Part shown: piece by piece, positions 43,649 to 52,688 of the stretch
Layout of the letters: each line of letters starts with the position of its first letter
Numbering within the stretch: position 1 is the stretch's first letter
From: Flavobacteriales bacterium
GTDB taxonomy: Bacteria > Bacteroidota > Bacteroidia > NS11-12g > UBA9320
DNA length: 64,000 nucleotides
Assembly: GCA_020635395.1 (NCBI GenBank)
Contig: JACJZV010000001.1
Span: forward strand, 868,001-932,000
Direction of reading: 5' to 3'
Position numbers and translations under genes: made by a program
Notes under the pieces: model-generated
What the model was told of the DNA's origin: nothing
The model's database searches: none
What the model saw: only the letters and a program-made list of their open reading frames with translations

Positions 43649-45049
43649 ATGAAAAAACTACTATCAATACTGATTTGTTTTAGTTTGGCATTGCTCGGTT
43701 TTGGGCAAGAAGTGCTTACCAAACATGGCTTTGGTATAAATCAGGATTTTCATGATTATAATGTGCGAATTCTTGATAAAAAAATAACCAGTTTTGACTC
43801 ATCGCTATCCCAATCAATCCGACTTTCATACACCCGAAGTTTTAGCAGAAGTTGGGCATTAAATGCAGGGTTGAACAACGGTTTTTTGCTTAATAATATG
43901 GAGGAGCATGGTTTGGTTAGAAAATCATATTTAGTTGGCCTGGATGCCGATTTGATTTTGAAATTAAACAATGGCTTTTTCTTTCCTCAAAATGCGAGGA
44001 TAGCACCATTTTTATCTTTTGGGTATAATTTTAATTATCACACAAATTATAGAAGTCTTGGATGGAAACCAATAATGGTAAGCAACGAATATGGCCTCGG
44101 ATTCAATACCCGACTTGGAGCCAAGTCTTTTATTACCTTAGGTGTAGCGTTAGACCAACAGCTTAATGGTGATTTCGACACCCATGTTCAATACAGATTA
44201 GGCTATGCTCAAACCATTTCTAAAAAGCAAATTATTTCTCCAAATAATAATGACAAAAAGGATTATGACGGAGATGGCATAGCCGATGCAGACGATGATT
44301 GCCCTACTTTGGCCGGAATTGATGCCAGACACGGTTGCCCTGAAAATTGGTCGGAAAGCGGTCAGGTAAACGATTCGATTGTCGAATTGGTTTCGGAGCT
44401 TGAAGATATACTTATTAGTCTAAAAGCCGATATTGACTATCTAAAATCGAATAGGGTAGTAGAAGTGAAATGTGAAGAAGACGAAAATACAAACCCTACA
44501 CATCCAAAAACGATTGAAACAAAGAACTCAGAAGACAAAACCAATACAAACCCGACCAACGAAAAAACAACGGGGGAAAAGACCACAACAGCACAAAACG
44601 GCCATAGCGATGACAAAACTTCTGACCAAAAAGACAAAGTTGATGGACAAAAGGACGTAGCTAAAAATGAAAATGATGGAGTAAAAACAACCGATGAGTC
44701 AAAAGTAAATTCTGAAGACAATAAAAACACCACTAAAACGACCGAACCAGTTGAAAAAATTGGTGGAAACGGATACAAGCCAAAAGGATTTGACCCATTG
44801 ACAGGGTATAAAACCGATGATGAGCCAAAAGCTTATTATGTGGTGGCTATATCCACCCTCGACCCAAAATTGGCAGAAAGAGCCGCCTCCTTGATTGCGG
44901 CTGATTATCCGATTGTGAAAATTTTGCCTCAAAGCAACGGATATTACAGGGTTGGCGTTTATGCCACCCGCACCAAATTAGAAGCCGATAAAATACTGGG
45001 ATACGCCAAAACTCATGGCATCCCCAGTGGGTGGATTTCATACGAGTAA
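43649..45049 (+). CDS. Secreted protein with barrel, TSP3 calcium repeat and SPOR domain
   Basis: A 466-residue envelope protein with a signal peptide (ending FGQ). Residues about 20-205 look like an OmpA-type barrel. DYDGDGIADADDDCPTLAG is a thrombospondin type 3 calcium-binding repeat, usually placed between a barrel and an OmpA peptidoglycan-binding domain. Instead, a coiled-coil-like segment and a linker of Thr/Lys/Asp/Asn-rich sequence (about 280-375) lead to a C-terminal SPOR domain (AYYVVAISTLD ... GYYRVGVYATRTK), which binds denuded glycan strands. It probably tethers the outer membrane to peptidoglycan by SPOR rather than OmpA. Confidence 0.8.
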   Translation: MKKLLSILICFSLALLGFGQEVLTKHGFGINQDFHDYNVRILDKKITSFDSSLSQSIRLSYTRSFSRSWALNAGLNNGFLLNNMEEHGLVRKSYLVGLDADLILKLNNGFFFPQNARIAPFLSFGYNFNYHTNYRSLGWKPIMVSNEYGLGFNTRLGAKSFITLGVALDQQLNGDFDTHVQYRLGYAQTISKKQIISPNNNDKKDYDGDGIADADDDCPTLAGIDARHGCPENWSESGQVNDSIVELVSELEDILISLKADIDYLKSNRVVEVKCEEDENTNPTHPKTIETKNSEDKTNTNPTNEKTTGEKTTTAQNGHSDDKTSDQKDKVDGQKDVAKNENDGVKTTDESKVNSEDNKNTTKTTEPVEKIGGNGYKPKGFDPLTGYKTDDEPKAYYVVAISTLDPKLAERAASLIAADYPIVKILPQSNGYYRVGVYATRTKLEADKILGYAKTHGIPSGWISYE

Positions 45050-45110
45050 CCGTTTAAAAGCAAAAATCGTCTTTTTGTCGAAACCGTGTTTTTCAAAACC
45101 ATCGGCATAT

Positions 45111-45118
45111 TATCTTTG
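45111..45118 (+). promoter_or_regulatory. -7 box before the M16 protease gene
   Basis: TATCTTTG matches TAnnTTTG, 31 bases before the ATG at 45149. The -33 element is not clear. Confidence 0.4.
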
Positions 45119-45148
45119 AGCGATTTTAAAAAATAATTGATTATTTTA

Positions 45149-47983
45149 ATGAAGAACTTTAAATTATTTGCCCTTGTGGGTTTATTGATTGGAGGCTGGC
45201 AGTATGGGTTTGCCCAATTTGAGCTAATTGAAGAGGTAAAACCGGATGCCTCAAGCAACAACATTCCGTATGTTAAATACAAATTGAGCAGCAATGATTT
45301 GACATTGATTATTCATGAAGATCATAGCGACCCAATTGTTCACGTGCAAGTGGCATATCACGTAGGCTCTGCCCGTGAAAGCATTAAAAATAGTGGGTTT
45401 GCTCACTTCTTTGAGCACATGATGTTTCAAGGCTCGAAAAACGTGGAGAAGGAAGAACACATGAAAATTATTAATGAAGCCGGAGGAAGTAACAATGCCT
45501 TTACGAGTTTTGATAAAACGGTTTATCACAACACGGCACCGAGCAATATTACAGAAACGATGCTCTGGTTAGAAGCTGATAGAATGGGTACTCACCTTGA
45601 TGGGTTTGACACAGTTAAATTTAACAATCAACGAGATGCTGTGAAAAACGAGAAGAGACAACGATACGACAATCAGCCCTATGGTATGGTCGATGAAGAG
45701 ATTTTTAAGTCATTGTTTCCAAACCATCCGTATGAGTGGATGCCTATCGGTTTTGTTGACGATTTAGATGACGCTACATTCGATGATTTAAGAAATTTCT
45801 TTTTAAGATGGTATGGACCAAATAATGCCACGTTGGTTGTTTCTGGCGATGTGGATCCAGAGCAGGTAAAAGTATGGGTGAACAAATATTTCGGGACCAT
45901 TCAAAAGTGTCCAGAAGTACGGCCAATGCGGGCTACAGCTCCTGCACTTCCATTTAGCAAATATGTGAGAACCTTGGATAATATTTGGGCTCCTAAAACT
46001 GTAGTTAACTACCCAACAGTTCCAGAATATCATAAAGATGATGCAGCCTTATTTATATTGAGTAGATTACTTGGAGGGTCAAATAACTCAATTCTTTACA
46101 GAAATCTTGTCAAAACAGAAGAGGCCATTCATGCCGATGCCTCTTATACTTCTCTTGAACTTGCCGGATTTTTTCAAATTACCGTATATACTCCTTATGC
46201 AGGGTTGAGTCTTGACGAAATAGAAAAACGAATCAATCAAACCTTAGAAGAATTTGAAAAAAATGGAGTTTCGCAAGAAGATTTGGACAGGATAAAAACG
46301 GGCCTAAAGGCTGATTTTGTTGATCAAACCAACTCTGTTAAAGACAAGGCTATGCTGTTAAGTCATTGGAATATGATGAAAGGAAATGGCTTCAATTTGG
46401 ACGATGAAATGGCTCGATACGCAAATGTGACAACCGACGATGTTATGCGGGTGTTTAGGAAATATGTGTTAAACCAAAAAGCAGTTATTCTTACTGTTTC
46501 TCCTGATTTATCGGGCAATAAATCGGATAATGAGAAAAGTAAAAGTGTAAACCCCCACGCAGGCCAGCAAAAAACCATAGACATTCAGTACAAAGGTCTG
46601 ACTTACAATCCACCAAAGGATGATTTTAATCGTGCACAAAAACCTCAAGCTGCGGCTTCTAAAACAATAAAAGTACCTTCATATTATACATCAAAATTTG
46701 ACAATGGTTTAAAACTCATTGGCTCTCAATCAGAAGACATGAAAAAAGTGTATATCTATTTTGATATAGAAGGTGGTCATTTAATGGAAGCCGATAAAAC
46801 TGTAAAGGTGGGTACGGCCTCTCTTTTGGCCGATCTTTTAAACGAGGGTACATCCAAAATGACAACGGAAGAGTTTAGTGCAGCACTTGAGAAATTGGGA
46901 AGCAACATCAGCTTTGGCAGTGGAAACACGTCAAGCACGGTGTATGTTGAAGCCCTTGTTGAAAATATTGATGCAACTATTGAATTGTTGAAGGATGCGT
47001 TGTTTGCTCCTCGTTTTGATGCATCTGACTTTAAACGGATTAAAAAGCAAACCTTGGAGTCGTTGAATAATCAAAAGAAAAATCCAAACTGGATGGCTTC
47101 TTCTACATACAATTCCATTGTTTATGGCAAAAAAAGTATCATGGCTCAGTCAGCCAGCGGAGATTTTAAAAGTGTTAGTTCCATTGGCATAAGCGACTGT
47201 AGAGCCTATTACGACAGGTTTTATTCTCCAAACGTTACAAAGGTTTCCACTATTGGGCCATTGAGCGAAAAGGAAATGCTTGCAAAACTTGATTTTCTTA
47301 AATCGTGGCAAAATAAAAATGTCACTGTTCCGGCATTACCTCAACCGATAAAACCTGCCAAAACAACCATTGTTTTGGTGGACAAACCGTATGCTCCGCA
47401 AAGCGTTATTTTGGCCGGATATCCTTCGTTGACTTATGATTATAATGGAGATTATTTTAAAGCAAATGCAATGAATTTTGCCCTTGGTGGCAATTTCAAT
47501 AGTCGTTTAAATCATAATCTTAGAGAAGTTAAAGGATACACTTACGGTGCATCTTCAAACTTTGGAGCAAATCATTTTTATGGCAATTACGTTTTTAGTG
47601 GCAATTTCAAACGAGAAGCTACGGACAGTACTATTATGCTATTAATGAAAGAAATGATTGAGTTTAAAAATGGCGGAATCAAAGAGGATGAGTTGTCTTT
47701 TACCAAAAACTCCATGATGCTTAGTCAGGCGTTGGGTTATGAGAGACCAATTCAAAAATTGGACTTTTTGGCCTCAATCATTGAAAACGACTTACCAAAA
47801 AATTATATCAGCGAACAGCAGGCTATTATTAACTCATTGACAGTTGAGCAGGTTAATGCCTTGGCAAGGAAATATATTGAGCCTGAACACATGCTAATTG
47901 TTGTGGTAGGGCATCAGTATAAAATTAAAAGTGGGCTGGATAGATTGGGTTATGGCAAAGTAAAAGTTGTCACAATCAATTAA
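45149..47983 (+). CDS. M16-family zinc protease, two-domain, secreted
   Basis: Start chosen at the ATG at 45149, which begins a signal peptide (MKNFKLFALVGLLIGG ... FAQ); the frame extends four codons further to a non-ATG start. A 944-residue pitrilysin-type protease with the inverted zinc motif HFFEH (H86, E89, H90) in the first half, followed by the R/Y-containing second M16 pair (GGSNNSILYRNL and, in the second half, LGGNFNSRLNHNLREVKGYTYG). The second half lacks the zinc motif, as usual for the inactive partner domain. It degrades peptides in the periplasm. A strong terminator follows. Confidence 0.93.
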   Translation: MKNFKLFALVGLLIGGWQYGFAQFELIEEVKPDASSNNIPYVKYKLSSNDLTLIIHEDHSDPIVHVQVAYHVGSARESIKNSGFAHFFEHMMFQGSKNVEKEEHMKIINEAGGSNNAFTSFDKTVYHNTAPSNITETMLWLEADRMGTHLDGFDTVKFNNQRDAVKNEKRQRYDNQPYGMVDEEIFKSLFPNHPYEWMPIGFVDDLDDATFDDLRNFFLRWYGPNNATLVVSGDVDPEQVKVWVNKYFGTIQKCPEVRPMRATAPALPFSKYVRTLDNIWAPKTVVNYPTVPEYHKDDAALFILSRLLGGSNNSILYRNLVKTEEAIHADASYTSLELAGFFQITVYTPYAGLSLDEIEKRINQTLEEFEKNGVSQEDLDRIKTGLKADFVDQTNSVKDKAMLLSHWNMMKGNGFNLDDEMARYANVTTDDVMRVFRKYVLNQKAVILTVSPDLSGNKSDNEKSKSVNPHAGQQKTIDIQYKGLTYNPPKDDFNRAQKPQAAASKTIKVPSYYTSKFDNGLKLIGSQSEDMKKVYIYFDIEGGHLMEADKTVKVGTASLLADLLNEGTSKMTTEEFSAALEKLGSNISFGSGNTSSTVYVEALVENIDATIELLKDALFAPRFDASDFKRIKKQTLESLNNQKKNPNWMASSTYNSIVYGKKSIMAQSASGDFKSVSSIGISDCRAYYDRFYSPNVTKVSTIGPLSEKEMLAKLDFLKSWQNKNVTVPALPQPIKPAKTTIVLVDKPYAPQSVILAGYPSLTYDYNGDYFKANAMNFALGGNFNSRLNHNLREVKGYTYGASSNFGANHFYGNYVFSGNFKREATDSTIMLLMKEMIEFKNGGIKEDELSFTKNSMMLSQALGYERPIQKLDFLASIIENDLPKNYISEQQAIINSLTVEQVNALARKYIEPEHMLIVVVGHQYKIKSGLDRLGYGKVKVVTIN

Positions 47984-48006
47984 AAATCTGCCTTTCAGCA
48001 TTTAAA

Positions 48007-48037
48007 AAAAAGCCGGATTTCAGTCCGGCTTTTTTTA
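48007..48037 (+). terminator. Rho-independent terminator
   Basis: Stem AGCCGGA / TCCGGCT (extended by A-T pairs) with a 6-base loop and a run of seven T, 23 bases after the M16 gene. Confidence 0.92.
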
Positions 48038-48085
48038 TTCTAAAACCTTATGTTTATTTTGGCTGTAATAAAAATTATTTAGGTT

Positions 48086-48463
48086 ATGAAAAGTTTTAAA
48101 CTGATTTTGATGGTGACGGTTTTGATTATCTCGTTTCCGAAATCCGGAATTTGTGGTGAACCACCAACTATGGAGATGGATGAAGAAATTGAGCAATTAA
48201 AACAAAAAATTGATGAAACTACAGCTCAAACCGATTCATTAAATCAGGCAATCGAAGAAATGAGTCAGGCAGAAAGGAAGGCTCAAATGGAAGAATTTAT
48301 TGAGCAGAACAAGCGAAATCTGGATAGCTTTATGGCCGAACAGCAGGCAAGAGAAAAGAAAAATAATACCCGACTTTTTATACGTTTAGGGCTTTTGGTC
48401 ATAACAATTATTGCTCTAATTGTGAGCAGAGTAAACAAAAAGAAGGCTCAAGCTAACGAGTAA
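48086..48463 (+). CDS. Small coiled-coil membrane protein
   Basis: I do not recognise this 125-residue protein. It has a signal peptide (MKSFKLILMVTVLIISFPKSGICG), a charged coiled-coil of about 65 residues (EEIEQLKQKIDETTAQTDSL and onward) and a C-terminal membrane helix (LFIRLGLLVITIIALIVSRV) followed by a basic tail. The topology would put the coil in the periplasm and the tail in the cytoplasm. The end overlaps the end of the convergent MBL gene by 11 bases. Confidence 0.65.
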   Translation: MKSFKLILMVTVLIISFPKSGICGEPPTMEMDEEIEQLKQKIDETTAQTDSLNQAIEEMSQAERKAQMEEFIEQNKRNLDSFMAEQQAREKKNNTRLFIRLGLLVITIIALIVSRVNKKKAQANE

Positions 48464-49091
48464 ACGGGTTGTATTGTTTCTCAAAACCAATGGTGGTTGA
48501 TTGGCCATGGCCAGGATAAACGACAAATTCATCCGGCAATGTATAAAGTTGATTTTTTATTGATTCGATTAACGTTTTGTGATTGCCTCCAGGCAAATCG
48601 GTGCGACCAATGCTTTGACGGAAAAGCACATCGCCACCAATAATAAATTTCTGTTCGGTTGCCACAAAGCACACGCTTCCCGGTGAGTGACCTGGAGTAA
48701 AAAGCATGGATAATTCGGAGTTTCCAAAGCTAATCTTTTTTGAAACATCCAAAAAAGCATCCGGCTTTGGTGATTCATCGTAACTCAATTGATACAACAT
48801 TGCTGTGCGATGCCCCGATTCAAGTACAGGCATATCCATCTCGTGGGCATAAAATGGTATATCGAACTTTTGTTTGATATAGTTATTGCCAAAAATATGA
48901 TCGATATGGCAATGTGTGTTGAGTAAAAATTTCGGTTTAAGTTTTTCATATTCAATGTATTGTGAAAGTAGTTGTTGCTCGGTGGCATCATAGCACCCAG
49001 GGTCAATTATCACACATTCTTTGGTTTCGTCAAACAGTATATAGGTGTTTTCCGCAAAAGGATTAAACTCAAATTTTTCGATAGAAATCAT
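48453..49091 (-). CDS. MBL-fold hydrolase (glyoxalase II-like)
   Basis: Start at the ATG at 49091, where the family begins (MISIEKFEFNPFAENTYIL); a longer frame to 49190 would run into the divergent methyltransferase gene. The 212-residue enzyme has the di-metal motif THCHIDHIFG, a second ligand region FTPGHSPGS, and the YPGHG end motif. Members hydrolyse thioesters such as S-lactoylglutathione or related persulphides; since glutathione use is variable in this phylum, the substrate is open. Confidence 0.88.
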   Translation of the reverse strand: MISIEKFEFNPFAENTYILFDETKECVIIDPGCYDATEQQLLSQYIEYEKLKPKFLLNTHCHIDHIFGNNYIKQKFDIPFYAHEMDMPVLESGHRTAMLYQLSYDESPKPDAFLDVSKKISFGNSELSMLFTPGHSPGSVCFVATEQKFIIGGDVLFRQSIGRTDLPGGNHKTLIESIKNQLYTLPDEFVVYPGHGQSTTIGFEKQYNPFTR

Positions 49092-49168
49092 GCCTGCGAA
49101 AATAACTTCAACGAACGATTTAGCCACAGGCAAAAAGGTATGATTGAACTCCATATCTTTGTGTTGAG

Positions 49169-49966
49169 ATGAATTTGGATTACAAAACAATTAACAAAGC
49201 CCTTTGGAATAAGCGAACCGAAAGTCATATTGATTCGGATTTTTATGACAACGAAAGTTTTATGCAGGGTAGAAATTCTTTGAATGAGATTGAGATGGAA
49301 TTTTTAACCGATATCAAGGGTAAATCCATACTTCATTTGCAATGTCATTTTGGACAAGATAGCATTTCGTTGGCTCGCTTGGGGGCAATGGTAACCGGAG
49401 CAGATATTTCGGATGCATCCATAAAAATGGCAGAGGAAATGGCCGCAAAAATGAATGTTCCATCCACCTTTATTTGTTCTGACCTATATGAATTGCCCAA
49501 TGTATTGAATCAAAAATTTGATATGGTTTTTACCTCTTATGGCACCATTGGCTGGTTGCCCGATGTTGAGAAATGGGCTTCAGTCGTTTCCCATTTTTTA
49601 AAGCCCGGTGGCCACTTTGTAATGGCAGATTTTCATCCGGTGGTATGGATGTATGACGATGATTTTAAAGAGGTTACTTATCGTTATTTTAATGCCGAAC
49701 CAATTATTGAGCAAAGCGAAGGTAGCTATGCAGACACAGATTCACCCATTTCGTTACCATCTATAGGTTGGAATCATGGGATGGCCGAAATCCTTTCTGC
49801 ATTGATGCATAATAATGTTCAGATTAAAACTTTTCGCGAATACGACTATTCGCCCTATCCATGCTTTCGGCACACAGAGGAGTTTGCCCCAAATAAATTT
49901 CGAATTAAACATTTCGGAGATAAAATACCGATGGTTTATGCCATTGTGGGGGAGAGGAATGGGTGA
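49169..49966 (+). CDS. Class I SAM-dependent methyltransferase
   Basis: A 265-residue methyltransferase. The SAM site is ILHLQCHFGQDSISLARLGA with GADISDASIKMAEEMAAK after it, and the post-motif block FDMVFTSYGTIGWLPDVEKWA. The C-terminal part (ADFHPVVWMYDDDF ... SPYPCFRHTEEFAPNKF) is repeated in the broken copy at 51356. The substrate is unknown. It is divergent from the MBL gene, with 77 bases between the starts. Confidence 0.88.
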   Translation: MNLDYKTINKALWNKRTESHIDSDFYDNESFMQGRNSLNEIEMEFLTDIKGKSILHLQCHFGQDSISLARLGAMVTGADISDASIKMAEEMAAKMNVPSTFICSDLYELPNVLNQKFDMVFTSYGTIGWLPDVEKWASVVSHFLKPGGHFVMADFHPVVWMYDDDFKEVTYRYFNAEPIIEQSEGSYADTDSPISLPSIGWNHGMAEILSALMHNNVQIKTFREYDYSPYPCFRHTEEFAPNKFRIKHFGDKIPMVYAIVGERNG

Positions 49967-50101
49967 GTAATGATAAGTAAAACTTAAAAATTATAAAAAT
50001 AACTTTTGGTGATTTTGCAAATATGAAAATTTGTAAATTCGGCCTAATATTTAGCATAAATATAATATGGAGCATATTTATTTAATAATCGTAACCTAAT
50101 A

Positions 50102-51274
50102 ATGAAAATATTTAAAAACTTTTTTAAATCAGACAACGGAAATGAACGCAAACAACAAGACCCAATTGTTAAAACTTCGTTGACTTTCGAAGAACTTTCT
50201 CGAGGTGATGTAATTGTCTCAAAGCCTTATGCAACACATAACCTTTTTGAAAAGACAGTCATTCTCATACTTAATAAAAATGAAAAAAGTATTTCCGGAA
50301 TTATCTTGAATAAATCGGTTGGTTTAACTCTTAAAGATTGGCATTCACATTTTAATTCTTCAGATTTTCCAATTATGTGCGGAGGACCAGCTCAAGAAGA
50401 TAAAATTTTTGTTCTTAATAAATATGATACTTTACTAAAATCGAATGTTAAAATTTCTGACAAAATATATTTTAGTTCGAATATAGAAGAGGTGTTTACT
50501 TGGCTGGATTATAAAAAGTTCTCTACCAAGGACATTAGAATCTTCAGAGGTGTGACTGGCTGGAGAATTGAGCAGTTTCGAACGGAAATGGAAGAAGGTG
50601 CGTGGAACATTTTTAGGGTAAATGGTTTTCAACTTTCTGATTCCGATAATCCCGATTTATGGTATGAATTTTATCCTGATTTTCAAGTGGAACCAGATTT
50701 CAAAATTTACCCACGACTAAAACATAATTTGAATCATGCAATGTATAAAGAAAACAAAATTACTGAAGGGGAATTTATAGAAGCTGATGAAAGACACTTT
50801 ATATATCAAGACTTCCTATCGGATGATTTAACAATTGTTTTTGTACGTGATGTTGGTTCATATTATCAATACTTGAATGGCGATTTTTTTGAGCAATATC
50901 CTCATTTTGATGTCGAGATGTTATTAAGACTCGCAATTTGGAATCTTGAAGAAGATATTTTAGATAATATTCAATTGCAGAGTGACCCAGAAGATGTTAT
51001 TATGCTAATGGCAGGCGGAGAGTTTGAATCATCTTTAATTCTTAGTTCTGGAGTTTTGGCTAATTTACATAGAAATTTTGGTAACAATTTAATCATGGCA
51101 ATTCCAACCAGAGATTTGTTACTTTTTTGTAAAGGAGGTAATGAGGTAGCCCTTGTAAATATGAAAAATATGGTTGAACATTACTTTAAAAATCCTGAAA
51201 CCAAAGGCATTCTATCGAAGGGTATCTACAAAATCGAAAACTCTTTGATAGAACTTCTGGAGTCGGCCTTTTAA
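50102..51274 (+). CDS. AlgH/YqgE-DUF1444 fusion protein
   Basis: A 390-residue two-domain protein. Residues about 25-185 match the AlgH/YqgE (UPF0301) fold: GDVIVSKPYATHNLFEKTVILILN, SGIILNKSVG, MCGGPAQEDKIFVL and IRIFRGVTGW. Residues about 210-390 resemble DUF1444 (YtpQ-like): IYPRLKHNLNHAM, LTIVFVRDVGSYY, VIMLMAGGEFESSLIL and LIMAIPTRDLLLFCKGG. No signal peptide, so it is cytoplasmic. Neither domain has a known reaction. The gene sits between the full methyltransferase gene and a broken partial copy of it, which suggests insertion by recombination. I do not know of this domain pair as a described family. Confidence 0.75.
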   Translation: MKIFKNFFKSDNGNERKQQDPIVKTSLTFEELSRGDVIVSKPYATHNLFEKTVILILNKNEKSISGIILNKSVGLTLKDWHSHFNSSDFPIMCGGPAQEDKIFVLNKYDTLLKSNVKISDKIYFSSNIEEVFTWLDYKKFSTKDIRIFRGVTGWRIEQFRTEMEEGAWNIFRVNGFQLSDSDNPDLWYEFYPDFQVEPDFKIYPRLKHNLNHAMYKENKITEGEFIEADERHFIYQDFLSDDLTIVFVRDVGSYYQYLNGDFFEQYPHFDVEMLLRLAIWNLEEDILDNIQLQSDPEDVIMLMAGGEFESSLILSSGVLANLHRNFGNNLIMAIPTRDLLLFCKGGNEVALVNMKNMVEHYFKNPETKGILSKGIYKIENSLIELLESAF

Positions 51275-51355
51275 CATATTTATTTCCAAGCAGATTATTT
51301 GCTTTTACCATTCTACTATTTCCCTCAAATGAGAGGAATAATCCTTTTATAAAGT

Positions 51356-51733
51356 TCCCATTTTTTAAAGCCTGGTGACCAATTTGTGATGGCAGATTTT
51401 CATCCGGTGGTATGGATGTATGACGATGATTTTAAAGAAGTTACATATCGTTATTTTAATGCCCAACCAATTGTTGAGCAAAACGAAGGCAGCTATGCAG
51501 ACACAGATGCACCCATTTCGTTACCATCTATAGGTTGGAATCATGGCATGGCCGAAATCCTTTCTGCATTGATGAATAATAACGTTCAGATTGAGACTTT
51601 TCGCGAATACGACTATTCGCCCTATCCATGCTTTCGACACACAGAAGAGTTTGCCCCAAATAAATTTCGGATTAAACATTTCGGAGATAAAATACCAATG
51701 GTTTATGCCATTGTGGGGGAGAAGGAAGGTTAA
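51356..51733 (+). pseudogene. 3' fragment of the methyltransferase gene (duplicate)
   Basis: This stretch repeats the last 125 codons of the gene at 49169 with roughly 90% or higher identity (SHFLKPGDQFVMADFHPVVW onward to the stop). The SAM-binding half is absent, and an in-frame TAA lies 4-6 bases before the homology begins. It could be translated only from an internal GTG or ATG and would lack the cofactor site. The 189 bases after it hold no clear gene. Confidence 0.85.
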
Positions 51734-51922
51734 TGAGCAAAATCGGCTCAAATCTGATAAATCAATGCAAACGACAAAAATGAAAACAAACGATTAATAC
51801 TTATTTTTGACTGGTGCTCACATGGTGTGTACAGATTGATTTTATAAACAATAAGTTTTGGTTGAATGTTAAAAAAGAACGGGCAATCAATTCTTGGACA
51901 ATTGAAGGAAAAAGGATAAAAA

Positions 51923-52450
51923 ATGGATAAGAATATTTCAAATTTGTTAAAGGCCGAAAGTAAACAAATAGAAAAACTACAGGAGATTGTAAGAAAATCG
52001 TTGCAGGAAGAGGAGTTGATTACCCAAAATCTATTAAATCCTCCCAAAGAGCTGCTGAGTAGGGGGCAAAAAATTTCGGACAGAGTTGCCAAATTTGGTG
52101 GAAGTTGGGCATTTATAATTTCTTTTTTAGTCATTTTAACAGTTTGGATAGTTTTTAATATTACCGCCCCAAAAGGTGATGAATTCGACCCTTATCCATT
52201 CATATTGATGAATTTAATTCTTTCGTGTATTGCCGCGTTGCAAGCTCCCATAATTATGATGAGCCAAAATAGACAAGAAGAAAAGGATAGAAAACGCAGC
52301 GAAAATGATTATTTGATTAACCTAAAAGCAGAATTAGAAATACGGTCGTTGCACCAAAAAATTGATTTACTCGTGCAAGAACAAATCAAAGTTTTATACG
52401 ATAATCAAGCAAAACAAATGGAAATGTTAAAGAAGATTGAATCAAAGTAG
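51923..52450 (+). CDS. DUF1003 membrane protein
   Basis: A 175-residue protein with a cytoplasmic N-terminal coil, then two close membrane helices (WAFIISFLVILTVWIVFNI and FILMNLILSCIAALQAPIIMM) that define DUF1003, and a charged C-terminal coil (EEKDRKRSENDYLINLKAEL). The family FGGSWAFI and LQAPIIMMSQNR motifs are present. The function of DUF1003 proteins is unknown; a cation transport or membrane-tethering role has been proposed only loosely. Confidence 0.87.
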   Translation: MDKNISNLLKAESKQIEKLQEIVRKSLQEEELITQNLLNPPKELLSRGQKISDRVAKFGGSWAFIISFLVILTVWIVFNITAPKGDEFDPYPFILMNLILSCIAALQAPIIMMSQNRQEEKDRKRSENDYLINLKAELEIRSLHQKIDLLVQEQIKVLYDNQAKQMEMLKKIESK

Positions 52451-52510
52451 CCCTTTTTGGCATACACCAAATTGCTCACATAGAGCTACCAAATGGATGG
52501 ATATTTGACA

Positions 52511-52624
52511 CTATCCCGAAAAATTTATTCCTCCTTTATTTCTGCCACTCTGACTAAGGTTCTTCGACTGTGCATTGCTCAAAAAAAGGCATATAAAACT
52601 TAGAACAGCTAAAACTCTTTTCAT
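52511..52624 (-). CDS. Short orphan secreted peptide or truncated gene
   Basis: A 37-codon frame beginning with a good signal peptide (MKRVLAVLSFICLFLSNAQS) followed by only 17 residues and a TAG. The signal and the Ala-Gln-Ser cleavage site are typical for this genome, so the start is probably real, but the mature part is too short for a normal secreted protein. It may be the 5' stump of a deleted gene or a genuine small peptide. It lies in the 238-base gap between DUF1003 and lpdA, which holds nothing else. Confidence 0.35.
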   Translation of the reverse strand: MKRVLAVLSFICLFLSNAQSKNLSQSGRNKGGINFSG

Positions 52625-52688
52625 GATCAAATAAACGAAGTTTTAGTTACTTTATTGGCCTCCAAGCCTTTATGTTTCTCGCAATCTA

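Noticed and set aside
51782..51922. Coding-like stretch before the DUF1003 gene (reads FWLNVKKERAINSW and onward)
   Set aside because: Fewer than 45 codons without a start codon and no recognisable family; possibly a gene remnant, but too weak to annotate.
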